A DNA stretch of 64,000 nucleotides from Pseudomonas sp. SID14000 (GTDB lineage: Bacteria > Pseudomonadota > Gammaproteobacteria > Pseudomonadales > Pseudomonadaceae): assembly GCF_002165135.1 (NCBI RefSeq), contig NZ_NFZQ01000017.1:1-64000 (forward strand), given 5' to 3'. A model generated the notes under the pieces. That model was not told the origin of the DNA. It ran no database searches and saw nothing but the letters and a program-made list of their open reading frames with translations. Both the position numbers and the translations under genes were made by a program. Shown in pieces: positions 1-8,558 of the stretch (the first letter of the stretch is position 1; every line of letters starts with the position of its first letter).

Positions 1-79
1 CCACCTTGCGAAAGCCCCGGTTGCCCTCTAGGTAAGCGGTGATAGCCGTGAGCTTGAACTGCTCTGTGTATTTACCCAT
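1..79 (-). CDS. IS3-family transposase OrfA, N-terminal fragment (cut by window edge)
   Basis: Reading leftward from an ATG at 77-79, the first 26 codons give a peptide starting MGKYTEQFKLTAITAYLEG, which I recognise as the start of an IS3-family (IS150-like) OrfA helix-turn-helix protein that binds the element's ends. The rest of the element lies outside the window, so intactness cannot be judged. The start lies about 48 bases inside the element's terminal repeat, the usual layout. It is coded towards the left edge, away from the glycosyltransferase gene. Confidence 0.75.
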   Translation of the reverse strand, partial: MGKYTEQFKLTAITAYLEGNRGFRKV

Positions 80-127
80 AGATCCCCCACGGGTTGGATT
101 GGTGTCCAACTTCTTGGGGGCAGTCCA
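1..127 (-). mobile_element. End of an IS3-family insertion sequence with terminal inverted repeat
   Basis: The outer end read inward from 127 is TGGACTGCCCCCAAGAAGTT, continuing GGACA, a typical IS150-subgroup terminus beginning 5'-TG. The orfA start follows directly. Three A residues separate the element from a REP sequence at 131, so the element sits against a REP, a common target in P. putida. Only one end is visible, so the target duplication cannot be read. Confidence 0.75.
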
Positions 128-130
128 AAA

Positions 131-178
131 TGTGGGAGCGGGCTTGTCCCGCGAAGCGCCGCGCGGGCGGCGCTCGGT
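131..178. repeat. REP element next to the IS end
   Basis: A P. putida-type REP beginning TGTGGGAGCGGGCTTGTCCC and continuing into a GC-rich palindromic tail. It ends two bases before the stop codon of the glycosyltransferase gene. The same roughly 47-base sequence recurs at 39500-39546, so both copies belong to one REP subfamily. Confidence 0.85.
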
Positions 179-179
179 C

Positions 180-1370
180 TTACAGGCGCTGCACATATTG
201 CGTCGAACGCTCAGCCGCCCCCCCGCTTTGCCGACAGGCACTGTACAGATACCCCTCGAACTGCTCGACAATCCCTGGCCAGCCCTGGCGGCTGGCATGC
301 TGACGCGCATTCAGCCGCACCCGGCGTAACGTCTCCTCTTCTTCCAGCAGCCAGCAGGCAGCGTCGATGAACGCCGCCTGATCCCCCGGCATGGCCAGTG
401 CGCCGCTATGACCATGGCGAAGGTGTTGCGCAGCGGCCGCCTCGTCGTACGCGACCACCGCCAACCCCGAGGCCATGGCTTCGAGCACCACATTGCCAAA
501 GGTTTCGGTCAGGCTCGGAAACAGGAACAGGTCACCGCTGGCATAGTGTTCGGCCAGCACCTCGCCACGCTGAGCACCGCAGAAAACGGCATCCGGCACC
601 TGCTGTTCGAGGGCGGTACGCTGCGGGCCGTCACCCACCATGATCAGGCGCAGGCGCTTGTGTGGATAAGTCTTCTGCAGAGCCTCCAGGCTTGGGCGCA
701 GCAAGCCCAGGTTCTTTTCCGCCGCCAGCCGCCCGACATGCAGCACGGCGATGTCATCCGGGCCAAGCCCCCAGCTTTTCCGTAATGCGGGGCTGCGCCG
801 TGCCGGGTTGAACAGGCAGGCATCGACCCCTCGGGCCAGTAGTTCCAGGCGTTCGAAGCCGCGGCGTTCAAGCTCCAGGCGCTGGCTGAGGCTAGGTACC
901 AGGGTGATCGCCGTGCGCCGATGGAACCAGCGTAGGTAGTGGGTGAGCAGGCGCGTCAGCAGGCCCAGCCCGTACTGGCCGGAATACTGCGGGAAGTTGG
1001 TGTGGAAGCCGCTGACCACCGCTACCCCCAGGCGCCGGGCCGCGCGCAGTGCACTGAGCCCCAGTGGCCCCTCGGTGGCGATGTACAGCACATCCGGACG
1101 TTGCCGGCGCCAGCGGCGCAACAGCTTGTGCATCGACACCTCGCCCCACTGCAAGCCCGGGTAGCCGGGCAGGGGCCAGCCACGACACAGCATGAGGTTC
1201 GGTTCGTTGTGCGCCGGTACTTCACCAGCCTGGCGCGGGCGCACCAATTCGATCTCATGGCCGCGTTGGCGCAACCCTTCGCTCAGGCGGCCAAGGGTAT
1301 TGGCCACGCCGTTGATTTCGGGTGGGAAGGTTTCGCTGACCAAGGTGATGCGTAGGGCGGGTGTATTCAT
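180..1370 (-). CDS. Glycosyltransferase family 4 (GT-B fold), probable nucleotide-sugar alpha-mannosyltransferase type
   Basis: A 396-residue cytoplasmic or membrane-associated GT-B enzyme. The N-terminus (ITLVSETFPPEINGVANT) is the typical first strand and loop of GT4 mannosyl- or glucosyltransferases. The donor-binding half carries VGRLAAEKNL and the E-x7-E motif in FPSLTETFGNVVLEAMASG. I chose the ATG at 1368-1370 because the family motif starts eight residues in; an upstream in-frame extension to 1571 shows no family features. The gene is divergent from the chemoreceptor and ends against a REP. Acceptor and sugar are not deducible; a lipid or exopolysaccharide acceptor is possible. No other sugar genes are adjacent. 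Confidence 0.85.
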   Translation of the reverse strand: MNTPALRITLVSETFPPEINGVANTLGRLSEGLRQRGHEIELVRPRQAGEVPAHNEPNLMLCRGWPLPGYPGLQWGEVSMHKLLRRWRRQRPDVLYIATEGPLGLSALRAARRLGVAVVSGFHTNFPQYSGQYGLGLLTRLLTHYLRWFHRRTAITLVPSLSQRLELERRGFERLELLARGVDACLFNPARRSPALRKSWGLGPDDIAVLHVGRLAAEKNLGLLRPSLEALQKTYPHKRLRLIMVGDGPQRTALEQQVPDAVFCGAQRGEVLAEHYASGDLFLFPSLTETFGNVVLEAMASGLAVVAYDEAAAAQHLRHGHSGALAMPGDQAAFIDAACWLLEEEETLRRVRLNARQHASRQGWPGIVEQFEGYLYSACRQSGGAAERSTQYVQRL

Positions 1371-1547
1371 GACAAAAAGTTTCCGCCTGCTGGGTTGCGC
1401 CAATGTGACTGCCATGTGACGTAAAGATGACACCTGATCGCCGACGCTTTTTGCTCTGTGAATTTTTCCTTGCAGGCCGCTCAAGAGGGGCCACCGACAG
1501 CCGATGCAGATGCATTCGACTACCTGATGCGCTCCAGGAGAGCGGTG

Positions 1548-2864
1548 ATGTTCAACAACAAGCTCAAGCAAGAAATCCGGCAGCTACGCGAAGACCTGAT
1601 GTCCATCGAGCAGGTCAAGAGTAGCCTCGACAGCGAGATGCTGGTACTGCAACTCGATCCCCAGGGGCGGATCGAGATGGTCAACGGCAACTTCGAGAGC
1701 GAGATGCTCTACCGTGCCGAACAATTGCTTGGACGCAACATCGAGGACATCGTCCCTGCCCATGTGAAGACGCTGGATTTCTACCAGCGCATGAAAGGCG
1801 CGATCAGCCGCGGTGAACACCTGAACGGTGCATTCCGACTGCTGCGCGGCAATGGCCAGGAAGCCTGGTTAAGGTCGATCCTGCAGCCGGTCAAGAACAG
1901 CGAGGGGCAGATCAAGTATTTCACGCTGCACTCCAGCGACCTTACCCGCACCATCGAGACCTCCCGTGAGCACGAAAGCCTGATCAAGGCGCTGATGCGC
2001 TCCACCGCCGTGATCGAATTCGACCTTGATGGCATCATCCTTACCGCCAACGAACGGTTTCTGGCCACCGTCGGTTACCGCCTGGAGCAGATCCGTGGCA
2101 AGCATCACCGCATGTTCTGCGAGCCGGAGGAAGCCAACTCGGCCGGCTACCAGGCATTCTGGGACAAACTGCGCCGTGGCGAGTACGTTGCCGAACGCTT
2201 CAAGCGTATCGATGCCCATGGCCGGGTGGTCTGGCTGGAAGCTTCGTACAACCCGATCTTCGATGCCCATGACGTGCTGTACAAGGTGGTCAAGTTCGCC
2301 ACCGTCATCACCGAGCAAGTCAATCAGGAGCAGGCGGTGGCCGAGGCGGCGGATGTCGCCTACAGCACCTCACTAGGTACCGATGCCAGCGCCCGCAAGG
2401 CCACCGATGTGGTCACCCAGAGCGTCAGCGTGATGCGCGGGCTGGAAGCTTCGATGCAAGAGGCGGCAGAGGGCATCCAGGCGCTGGATACCCAATCGCG
2501 GGTGATCGGCTCGATCATCAAGACCATCAGCGACATTGCCGGGCAGACCAACCTGCTGGCGCTCAACGCGGCCATCGAAGCGGCCCGCGCCGGCGAGCAG
2601 GGGCGGGGGTTTGCCGTGGTTGCCGATGAAGTACGCCAGCTGGCCTCGCGTACCAGCACCGCCACCGAGGAAATCGCACGGGTGGTGCAACAGAACGAGC
2701 AACTGGCCCAGGCTGCAGTGGCGATCATCGACACCAGCAAGCGCCAGGCCGAGCAGGGGCTGGCACTGGCGGACGAGACAGGGAGCGTGATTGTCGAGAT
2801 CCAGGACGGGGCAAAGCGGGTGGTGGATGTGGTGGGGCAGTTTTCCAGCCGGTTGGGGCAGTAA
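1548..2864 (+). CDS. Soluble methyl-accepting chemotaxis protein with two PAS domains (BdlA/Aer-2-like layout)
   Basis: 438 residues with no transmembrane segment. Two tandem PAS domains (about residues 20-135 and 145-260; the second has EFDLDGIILTANERFLATVGY) are followed by the MCP signalling domain, whose tip includes QTNLLALNAAIEAARAGEQG and GFAVVADEVRQLA. This arrangement resembles BdlA, which senses redox or energy state and links to biofilm dispersal; that role here is inference. The ATG at 1548 is preferred over a GTG at 1458 because AGGAG lies seven bases upstream. Like BdlA the signalling domain is short, with only one helical arm visible. A hairpin terminator follows the stop. Confidence 0.85.
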   Translation: MFNNKLKQEIRQLREDLMSIEQVKSSLDSEMLVLQLDPQGRIEMVNGNFESEMLYRAEQLLGRNIEDIVPAHVKTLDFYQRMKGAISRGEHLNGAFRLLRGNGQEAWLRSILQPVKNSEGQIKYFTLHSSDLTRTIETSREHESLIKALMRSTAVIEFDLDGIILTANERFLATVGYRLEQIRGKHHRMFCEPEEANSAGYQAFWDKLRRGEYVAERFKRIDAHGRVVWLEASYNPIFDAHDVLYKVVKFATVITEQVNQEQAVAEAADVAYSTSLGTDASARKATDVVTQSVSVMRGLEASMQEAAEGIQALDTQSRVIGSIIKTISDIAGQTNLLALNAAIEAARAGEQGRGFAVVADEVRQLASRTSTATEEIARVVQQNEQLAQAAVAIIDTSKRQAEQGLALADETGSVIVEIQDGAKRVVDVVGQFSSRLGQ

Positions 2865-2873
2865 GACCAAGAT

Positions 2874-2892
2874 CAGACGCGGTCTGCTTTTT
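2874..2892 (+). terminator. Intrinsic terminator of the chemoreceptor gene
   Basis: Stem CAGAC/GTCTG with a three-base loop at 2874-2886, followed by C and a five-T run. It lies ten bases after the stop codon. Confidence 0.5.
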
Positions 2893-2932
2893 GTGGGAGC
2901 GGCCTTGTGTCGCGAAAGGGCCGCTCCTGCAG
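2892..2932. repeat. Single REP element
   Basis: TGTGGGAGCGGCCTTGTGTC followed by a complementary CCGCTCCTGCA arm. It lies between the convergent chemoreceptor and cysZ genes and overlaps the T-run of the preceding terminator. Confidence 0.75.
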
Positions 2933-2957
2933 GGGACCGCGCAAGGTCCGAGAGGGA

Positions 2958-3686
2958 TCAGTTCCGCTCCCGCACCCAGAACAACGTAGCCCCCGCCACC
3001 GCCGCCGGCATCATCAGCACGTTCACCAGCGGAATCATCAACGCCAGGTAGGTAATGCCGCCAAAGCCCAGCGACTGCCAGCGCTTCTGGCGCAGCCAGG
3101 CGAGCATGTCCTGCCAGCTCATCTTGTTGTTGTCCGCCGGGTAGTCGATGTACTGGATCGCCATCATCCACACCCCGAAGATCAGCCAAAGCGGCGCCGC
3201 TACCACGTTGACCACCGGGATCAGCGACAGAATGAACAGACCGATGGCTCGCGGCAGGAAGTAGCCCAGCTTGCGCATTTCGCGGCTGAATGTGCGCGGC
3301 ACCATGGCTACCAGCTCACCCCAGCTGAAGGCCGGGAAGTTGTCTTCGCCACGCACCACCACCTCGACCTTTTCCGCCAGAAAGCCGTTGAACGGTGCGG
3401 CAATGATGTTGGCTACCAACGTGAAGGTGAAGAACACCATCAGTACCAGCAAGGCAACGAACAGCGGCCAGAGGATGTAGCTGAGGAAGCTCAACCAGTC
3501 AGGCAACGTTGGCATCAGGGCGTCGAGCCACAGGCTGAACTGGTGGCCAGCGAAGTAGATCAGGCCACCGAACAGCAGCAGGTTGACCGCCAGTGGCAGC
3601 AGCACGAACAACCTCAGGTTGGGGCTCAGCACCAGTTTCAGGCCTTCGCGCAGGTACTGGGGGCCAGAGAGGACAGGGGCTTGCAT
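2958..3686 (-). CDS. cysZ: Sulfate transporter CysZ
   Basis: A 242-residue inner-membrane protein of the CysZ/EI24 family, which carries sulfate into the cytoplasm for cysteine synthesis. It starts PVLSGPQYLREGLKLVL and has four to six hydrophobic segments (about residues 23-45, 65-95, 145-175, 200-225) plus the family phrase PFNGFLAEKVE. The ATG at 3684-3686 is chosen over the TTG codon just before it because GGAG sits seven bases upstream. It is divergent from trxB with a 331-base shared control region, a pairing usual in Pseudomonas. Confidence 0.9.
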   Translation of the reverse strand: MQAPVLSGPQYLREGLKLVLSPNLRLFVLLPLAVNLLLFGGLIYFAGHQFSLWLDALMPTLPDWLSFLSYILWPLFVALLVLMVFFTFTLVANIIAAPFNGFLAEKVEVVVRGEDNFPAFSWGELVAMVPRTFSREMRKLGYFLPRAIGLFILSLIPVVNVVAAPLWLIFGVWMMAIQYIDYPADNNKMSWQDMLAWLRQKRWQSLGFGGITYLALMIPLVNVLMMPAAVAGATLFWVRERN

Positions 3687-3816
3687 CAAGACACTCCGCA
3701 GAGAAAGAAAACGCGTCGACCTTACCGAGTTTGGCGCGCCGACGAAAGGCGGCTGGCAAATGGGAAATCGGACGTAACAAAAGCTTGGCAGTCGTGGCTA
3801 TCGATAAAATCGCTGG

Positions 3817-3853
3817 ATAGGCGATGCCTATGAGGTGGATTGTCTAAGGATAT
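3817..3853 (+). promoter_or_regulatory. Candidate OxyR operator upstream of trxB
   Basis: The sequence fits the four-tetranucleotide OxyR pattern with exact spacing: ATAG (3817-3820), seven bases, CTAT (3828-3831), seven bases, ATTG (3839-3842), seven bases, ATAT (3850-3853). Fourteen of the sixteen defined bases match ATAG-N7-CTAT-N7-ATAG-N7-CTAT. Its right edge touches a possible -35 box reading towards trxB, where OxyR binds when it activates. Confidence 0.65.
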
Positions 3854-3882
3854 TTCCTTAATCTTTGCGACCTCGCTACAGT
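3854..3882 (+). promoter_or_regulatory. Candidate trxB promoter
   Basis: A weak -35 TTCCTT (3854-3859), a 17-base spacer, and a -10 TACAGT (3877-3882). The poor -35 next to the OxyR-like site is consistent with an activated promoter. The leader to the trxB start would be about 130 bases. Confidence 0.4.
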
Positions 3883-4017
3883 GCGCTCAACTTTCCACTT
3901 TTCGGGCCTGCGCGTTGTAGCCTTCCCCAAGTGCTGCGTGGGCCCTTTTTAATTTTCCAGCTGGCGCAGCCGGTATACCGAAGCCGGCCCCTGCGGCCCG
4001 CTCGACAGGAGTTCGAC

Positions 4018-4980
4018 ATGTCTGAAGTACGTCATTCGCGCGTCATCATTCTCGGTTCCGGCCCTGCCGGTTACAGCGCCGCGGTGTATGCCGCCCGTGC
4101 CAACCTCAAGCCACTGCTGATCACCGGCATGCAGGCTGGCGGCCAGCTGACTACCACCACCGAAGTCGACAACTGGCCGGGTGACCCCCACGGCCTGACC
4201 GGCCCGGCCCTGATGCAGCGCATGCAGGAGCACGCCGAGCGTTTCGAAACCGAAATCGTCTTCGACCACATCAACGCCGTCGACCTGGCCAACAAGCCGT
4301 TCACCCTGCAGGGTGACAGTGGCAAGTACACCTGCGACGCGCTGATCATCGCTACTGGCGCCAGCGCCCGCTATCTGGGCCTGCCGTCGGAAGAAACCTT
4401 CATGGGCAAGGGCGTTTCGGCCTGTGCCACGTGCGACGGTTTCTTCTACCGCAACAAGCCGGTTGCCGTGGTTGGCGGCGGCAATACTGCCGTGGAAGAA
4501 GCGCTGTACCTGGCCAACATCGCCAGCAAAGTGACCTTGGTGCACCGTCGCGATACCTTCCGTGCCGAGAAGATTCTGGTCGACAAGCTGCACGCCCGTG
4601 TGGCCGAAGGCAAGATCGAGCTCAAGCTCAACGCCACCCTGGACGAAGTGCTGGGTGACAACATGGGCGTGACCGGTGCTCGCCTGAAGAACAACGACGG
4701 CAGCAGTGACGAAATCAAGGTCGACGGCGTGTTCATCGCCATTGGCCATACCCCGAACACCTCGCTGTTCGAAGGCCAGCTGACTCTCAAGGACGGCTAC
4801 CTGGTGGTCAACGGCGGCCGTGAAGGGAATGCCACCGCCACCAACGTCGAGGGCGTGTTCGCCGCCGGTGACGTGGCTGACCACGTTTACCGCCAGGCCA
4901 TTACCTCGGCGGGTGCCGGCTGCATGGCGGCATTGGACGTGGAGCGTTACCTGGACGGGCTGGCCAACGCCTCGTTCTGA
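4018..4980 (+). CDS. trxB: Thioredoxin-disulfide reductase
   Basis: A 320-residue cytoplasmic flavoprotein that reduces thioredoxin with NADPH. It has the FAD-binding GSGPAG motif at residues 13-18, the redox-active CATC at 136-139, the NADPH-binding GGGNTA segment near 155, and the C-terminal FAD motif FAAGDV. The ATG at 4018 has CAGGAG seven bases upstream; an upstream in-frame extension to 3865 is rejected because it lacks family homology and overlaps the promoter. It is divergent from cysZ and convergent with nadC, with a shared terminator downstream. The OxyR-like operator upstream suggests peroxide induction. Confidence 0.97.
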   Translation: MSEVRHSRVIILGSGPAGYSAAVYAARANLKPLLITGMQAGGQLTTTTEVDNWPGDPHGLTGPALMQRMQEHAERFETEIVFDHINAVDLANKPFTLQGDSGKYTCDALIIATGASARYLGLPSEETFMGKGVSACATCDGFFYRNKPVAVVGGGNTAVEEALYLANIASKVTLVHRRDTFRAEKILVDKLHARVAEGKIELKLNATLDEVLGDNMGVTGARLKNNDGSSDEIKVDGVFIAIGHTPNTSLFEGQLTLKDGYLVVNGGREGNATATNVEGVFAAGDVADHVYRQAITSAGAGCMAALDVERYLDGLANASF

Positions 4981-4994
4981 TCCAAGAGCGTCGG

Positions 4995-5043
4995 GGGCGC
5001 AAAGCGCCCTCAATAAAAAACCGGCTATGAAGCCGGTTTTTTT
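4995..5043. terminator. Bidirectional terminator between trxB and nadC
   Basis: A first hairpin GGGCGC-AAA-GCGCCC (4995-5009) is followed by an A-rich stretch, the stem AACCGGCT/AGCCGGTT (5019-5038) and a run of Ts. The A-run on one side and T-run on the other make the second hairpin a terminator for both convergent genes. Confidence 0.85.
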
Positions 5044-5058
5044 GTGCCCGCAATCAGC

Positions 5059-5907
5059 TCACAGGCTCAAGCGCATCGACAGGTCCACCGCCTTCACATC
5101 CTTGGTCATGGCACCAATCGAGATGTAGTCCACCCCGGTCTCGGCAATCACTCGCAAGGTCGTCTCGTTGACACCGCCACTGGCTTCCAGCTTGGCCTTG
5201 CCCGCGGTAATGCGCACTGCTTCGCGCATCTCTTCAAGGTTCAACTCGTCGAGCATGATGATGTCGGCACCAGCGGCCAGTGCCTGGCGCAGTTCGTCCA
5301 GGCTTTCCACTTCGATTTCCACCGGCTTGCCCGGCGCAATGCGGTGCGCCGCCGCCACTGCTTCGGCTACACCGCCGCTGGCGGCGATGTGGTTTTCCTT
5401 GATCAGGAAGGCGTCGTACAGGCCGATGCGGTGGTTGTCGCAACCGCCGCAGGTCACTGCATATTTCTGCGCCAGACGCAGGCCCGGAAGGGTCTTGCGG
5501 GTGTCCAGCAGGCGCACCTGGGTGCCTTCCACCAGGTCGGCCAGGAAGCGCGCACGGGTAGCGACACCCGATAGCATCTGCAGGAAGTTCAGTGCACTGC
5601 GCTCACCACTGAGCAGCGAACGTGCGGGGCCCTCCAGATGGAACAGCGGCTGGTTGGCCGTGGCGCGCTCGCCATCGGCCACCTGCCAGTGTACTGCCAC
5701 GCGCGGGTCGAGTTGGCGGAATACGGCATCGACCCAGGCGGTGCCGGCGATCACACAGTCTTCGCGAGTGATGATTGTCGCCTTGGCCAGGCGCTCGGCC
5801 GGGATCAGCTGCGCGGTGATATCGCCACTGCCGATGTCCTCCAACAGCGCGCGGCGCACATTGGCTTCGATTTCAGCGGTCAGGTCGGCAAGGCGTAGGT
5901 TCGGCAT
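5059..5907 (-). CDS. nadC: Nicotinate-nucleotide pyrophosphorylase (carboxylating), quinolinate phosphoribosyltransferase
   Basis: 282 residues. It converts quinolinate and PRPP to nicotinate mononucleotide, the last step of de novo pyridine-ring formation for NAD. Visible motifs are EDIGSGDIT near the start, GERSALNFLQMLSG, the substrate-binding RLLDTRKTLPGLR and the C-terminal LEASGGVN. The ATG at 5905-5907 has GGAG six bases upstream and gives the usual length; a GTG four codons earlier is less likely. It is transcribed convergently with trxB. Confidence 0.97.
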   Translation of the reverse strand: MPNLRLADLTAEIEANVRRALLEDIGSGDITAQLIPAERLAKATIITREDCVIAGTAWVDAVFRQLDPRVAVHWQVADGERATANQPLFHLEGPARSLLSGERSALNFLQMLSGVATRARFLADLVEGTQVRLLDTRKTLPGLRLAQKYAVTCGGCDNHRIGLYDAFLIKENHIAASGGVAEAVAAAHRIAPGKPVEIEVESLDELRQALAAGADIIMLDELNLEEMREAVRITAGKAKLEASGGVNETTLRVIAETGVDYISIGAMTKDVKAVDLSMRLSL

Positions 5908-6149
5908 GGTCGGCTCCACAAGCTAGATGCCCGCGATTATAGGGCAGGGGGCCAGTGTGTACAGCCGCCTTGGCGATGACCTTTGGTCGGTCGGTGTGAG
6001 CAACCAGGATAAATCAGAGTCACTAGCCAGCCCGTGAAACGACGCTGGCAGCTGTGCGGATTTTTACCGATAATGGCGACCAGTATTTGGCGTCATGACT
6101 TTGACGATCTTCAGCCCCTTCGGGCGAGACACCCTGCAAGGAGTACAGG

Positions 6150-8297
6150 ATGCAAAAAGAAGGCAAGGTGGTGCCCTTGGCGGCAGCCATCGATCGAGGC
6201 GGGCGTGCGCCTCTGCCTTGCCTTCCGGTGTTGCTCCTGCAGGTGCGCGACAAGGCCGCCTTGCAATTGCGTCAGGGCCTGCAGGGCTTGTTCGACAATG
6301 CCGACGACACCCTCTTCGAGATGGCCGACAAGGCCTTCGATCGCAGTGACCAGAACCTGTACTTCGAGGCCATGCGCGACCTGCGCCTGAAGCGCAAGAG
6401 CATCGAGCGCGGTTTTCTCGACACGTTCCATGATGCCTTTGCCCGTATCGGCCAGGTCGACCTGCTGGCGCACCTGGTCGAGCTGGGTAACCTGCGCAGC
6501 AAGGCCCAGGTGGAGCGGGCCGCCGCGATCGAAGGCATGGTCGCGCGGGTGCTGTCACGCGACGGCATTGCCCTGCAGCAACTGGGCCTGCGCTTGCAAG
6601 CACTACTCGACCGCCCCCTGCATGAGCAGCACAATCCGCTGGGGCCCGCTGCGCTGTGCGGCTACTTCCTTGACGCCGGCCGCAACCTGGGGGTTGGCCT
6701 GCGGGTCAAACTGGTCCTGCTCAAACTGTTCGAGCGCTATGTGCTGCGCGATGCCGATGTGATCTATGGCGAAGCCAACCAGTTGCTGGCTGCCGCCGGT
6801 GTGCTGCCCGAGTTGCCACCGGCACCGCGCCGACGAGCCGAAGACCGGCGTATGAGCGCAGGACGCGGGCCGGCGAAGCTGGGACACGAGGTGGGCGCGG
6901 ACGCAGCAGGGCAGGCTTTCTTTGCCTCGTTGCAAACACTGCTGGCCCCGGCGCGTGGGCAGTTTGCGCCTCGTTTGCAGGCGGTGGCCACCGCCCAGCC
7001 AATCAGCACCGCCGACCTGCTGCGCCTGCTTTCGCATTTGCAGCACTACGTGCCCGCTACCCATGAGGCCGACGATTTCGAGCTTGGCCAACAGCTTGAA
7101 CAATTGCTGCTGCGGGTCAGTGTACGCAGCGGCACACGCCGGCGCATCGATGTGGCCGACGAGGACATGATCAACCTGGTTGGCCTGTTGTTCGACTTCA
7201 TCCAGAACGACGACAACTTGCCGGCCAGCCTGCGCGCGCTGATCGCTCGCCTGCACATTCCGCTATTGAAAGTGGCCCTGCTGGACAAGGGGCTGTTCAG
7301 CCGGGCCAGCCACCCGGCCCGCCGGCTGCTCAACGAAATGGCCGGCGCGGCCATCGGCTGGGAATGCGCCGGCGATGGCCTGCGCGACAGCCTGCACCTG
7401 CGGGTGGAGCGCATCGTCCAGCGCCTGCTCAATGATTTTGCCGAAGATGCCAGTCTCTTCGCCGAACTGCTCGAAGACTTCCTCGCTTTCAACCAGGATG
7501 AGCGGCGGCGCAACGAGTTGCTCGAGCAACGCACCCGCGACGCCGAAGAAGGGCGCGCCCGGGCCCGGCAGGCCAGGCAGCAGGTGCAGCACGCGCTTAA
7601 CCAGCGTCTGCGCGGCCGGATATTGCCGCAGGTGGTGGTGCAGATGCTGGTGCAGGCCTGGAGCCAGGTGCTGCTGCTGGCCTTGCTCAAGCAGGGTGAG
7701 GCGTCCCAGGCCTGGCGGGATGCCTTGCAGACGATGGACACGCTGCTGGCCAGCATCACCCCGCCGCATGAGCCGCAAGCCTTGCTGCAGCAAGTGCCGG
7801 GTTTACTCAAGGCGCTGCGCGATGGTCTGGCCAGCGTGGCCCTGGACTCGGCGGCGACCCGCGAGTTTTTCCTGCAACTGGAGCAGTTGCACTTGCGTGC
7901 CTGCACGGGTACCACAGTGCAGCCCGGCAGCGGGGGCCAGCCCCTGAGCGACGTACTGGTAGCCGAGGACATCGTGCTGGCGATTGCCGAAGAGCCCGCA
8001 TGCGCGCCGTTACAGGTTGCCGACGTGCAGACTGCAGCGCTGTGCCAGGTGCAGCGTCTGCGTATCGGAACCTGGGTCGAAGTGCTGGACGAGGACGAAC
8101 TGCTGCGCTGCAAACTGGTGGCGCGCATCGACAGTAGCGACCGGCTGGTGTTCGCCAACCGCACCGGCATGAAAGTGCGCGAATGGAACAGTGCCAGCCT
8201 GGCCCAGGCACTGCGTCGGGGCGACGTGCGGGTGCTGGATGACGGGCTGTTGTTCGAGCGGGCGCTGGAGGCAGTGCTCGACGGGCTGCGGCGGTAG
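6150..8297 (+). CDS. DUF1631 family protein
   Basis: 715 residues, cytoplasmic, no membrane segments, strongly helical in its first 600 residues. It matches the DUF1631 family by overall character and by phrases such as LFEMADKAFDRSDQN near the start and FDFIQNDDNLP in the middle. The last 100 residues (RIGTWVEVLDEDELLRCKLVARIDS onward) look like a small beta-barrel of PilZ type, suggesting ligand or regulatory binding; this is inference. The start has AAGGAG six bases upstream. It stands alone between nadC and ampD. Database names calling this family thymidine phosphorylase are historical errors as far as I know. Function unknown. Confidence 0.8.
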   Translation: MQKEGKVVPLAAAIDRGGRAPLPCLPVLLLQVRDKAALQLRQGLQGLFDNADDTLFEMADKAFDRSDQNLYFEAMRDLRLKRKSIERGFLDTFHDAFARIGQVDLLAHLVELGNLRSKAQVERAAAIEGMVARVLSRDGIALQQLGLRLQALLDRPLHEQHNPLGPAALCGYFLDAGRNLGVGLRVKLVLLKLFERYVLRDADVIYGEANQLLAAAGVLPELPPAPRRRAEDRRMSAGRGPAKLGHEVGADAAGQAFFASLQTLLAPARGQFAPRLQAVATAQPISTADLLRLLSHLQHYVPATHEADDFELGQQLEQLLLRVSVRSGTRRRIDVADEDMINLVGLLFDFIQNDDNLPASLRALIARLHIPLLKVALLDKGLFSRASHPARRLLNEMAGAAIGWECAGDGLRDSLHLRVERIVQRLLNDFAEDASLFAELLEDFLAFNQDERRRNELLEQRTRDAEEGRARARQARQQVQHALNQRLRGRILPQVVVQMLVQAWSQVLLLALLKQGEASQAWRDALQTMDTLLASITPPHEPQALLQQVPGLLKALRDGLASVALDSAATREFFLQLEQLHLRACTGTTVQPGSGGQPLSDVLVAEDIVLAIAEEPACAPLQVADVQTAALCQVQRLRIGTWVEVLDEDELLRCKLVARIDSSDRLVFANRTGMKVREWNSASLAQALRRGDVRVLDDGLLFERALEAVLDGLRR

Positions 8298-8337
8298 GCG
8301 GAACTGTCTTGCGCAATATCTGCAAGCAGGCACGATC

Positions 8338-8427
8338 CCTGTGGGAGCGGGTTCACCCGCGAAGAATCCAACGCGGTGCATGGCACCGGCTGCGCCGGTG
8401 TTCGCGGGTGAACCCGCTCCCACAGGT
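8338..8427. repeat. REP pair (BIME)
   Basis: Two REP units in opposite orientation. CCTGTGGGAGCGGGTTCACC on the left is mirrored by GGGTGAACCCGCTCCCACAG on the right, with a GCACCGGCTGCGCCGGTG hairpin between. The layout is the same as the BIME at 58328-58414, and both carry the same non-REP tail (8440-8467 here). Confidence 0.9.
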
Positions 8428-8439
8428 GCCCTGCTGAAT

Positions 8440-8467
8440 CAATGAGTTATGTGCAGCTCTATGAGAG
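8440..8467 (+). repeat. Conserved REP-associated tail, copy 1
   Basis: A 28-base sequence beginning CAATGAGTTATGTGCAG. It recurs on the minus strand at 58285-58312 with 26 of 28 bases identical, each copy 12-15 bases from a BIME of the same architecture. Confidence 0.7.
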
Positions 8468-8558
8468 CTGCTGCCGGTATTACATTCATTCACATGCAAA
8501 CGCTGTTGGCCGCAGGGCATACTGTCAACCTGTTCACGGCGCTTTCAGGATCTGCCCC

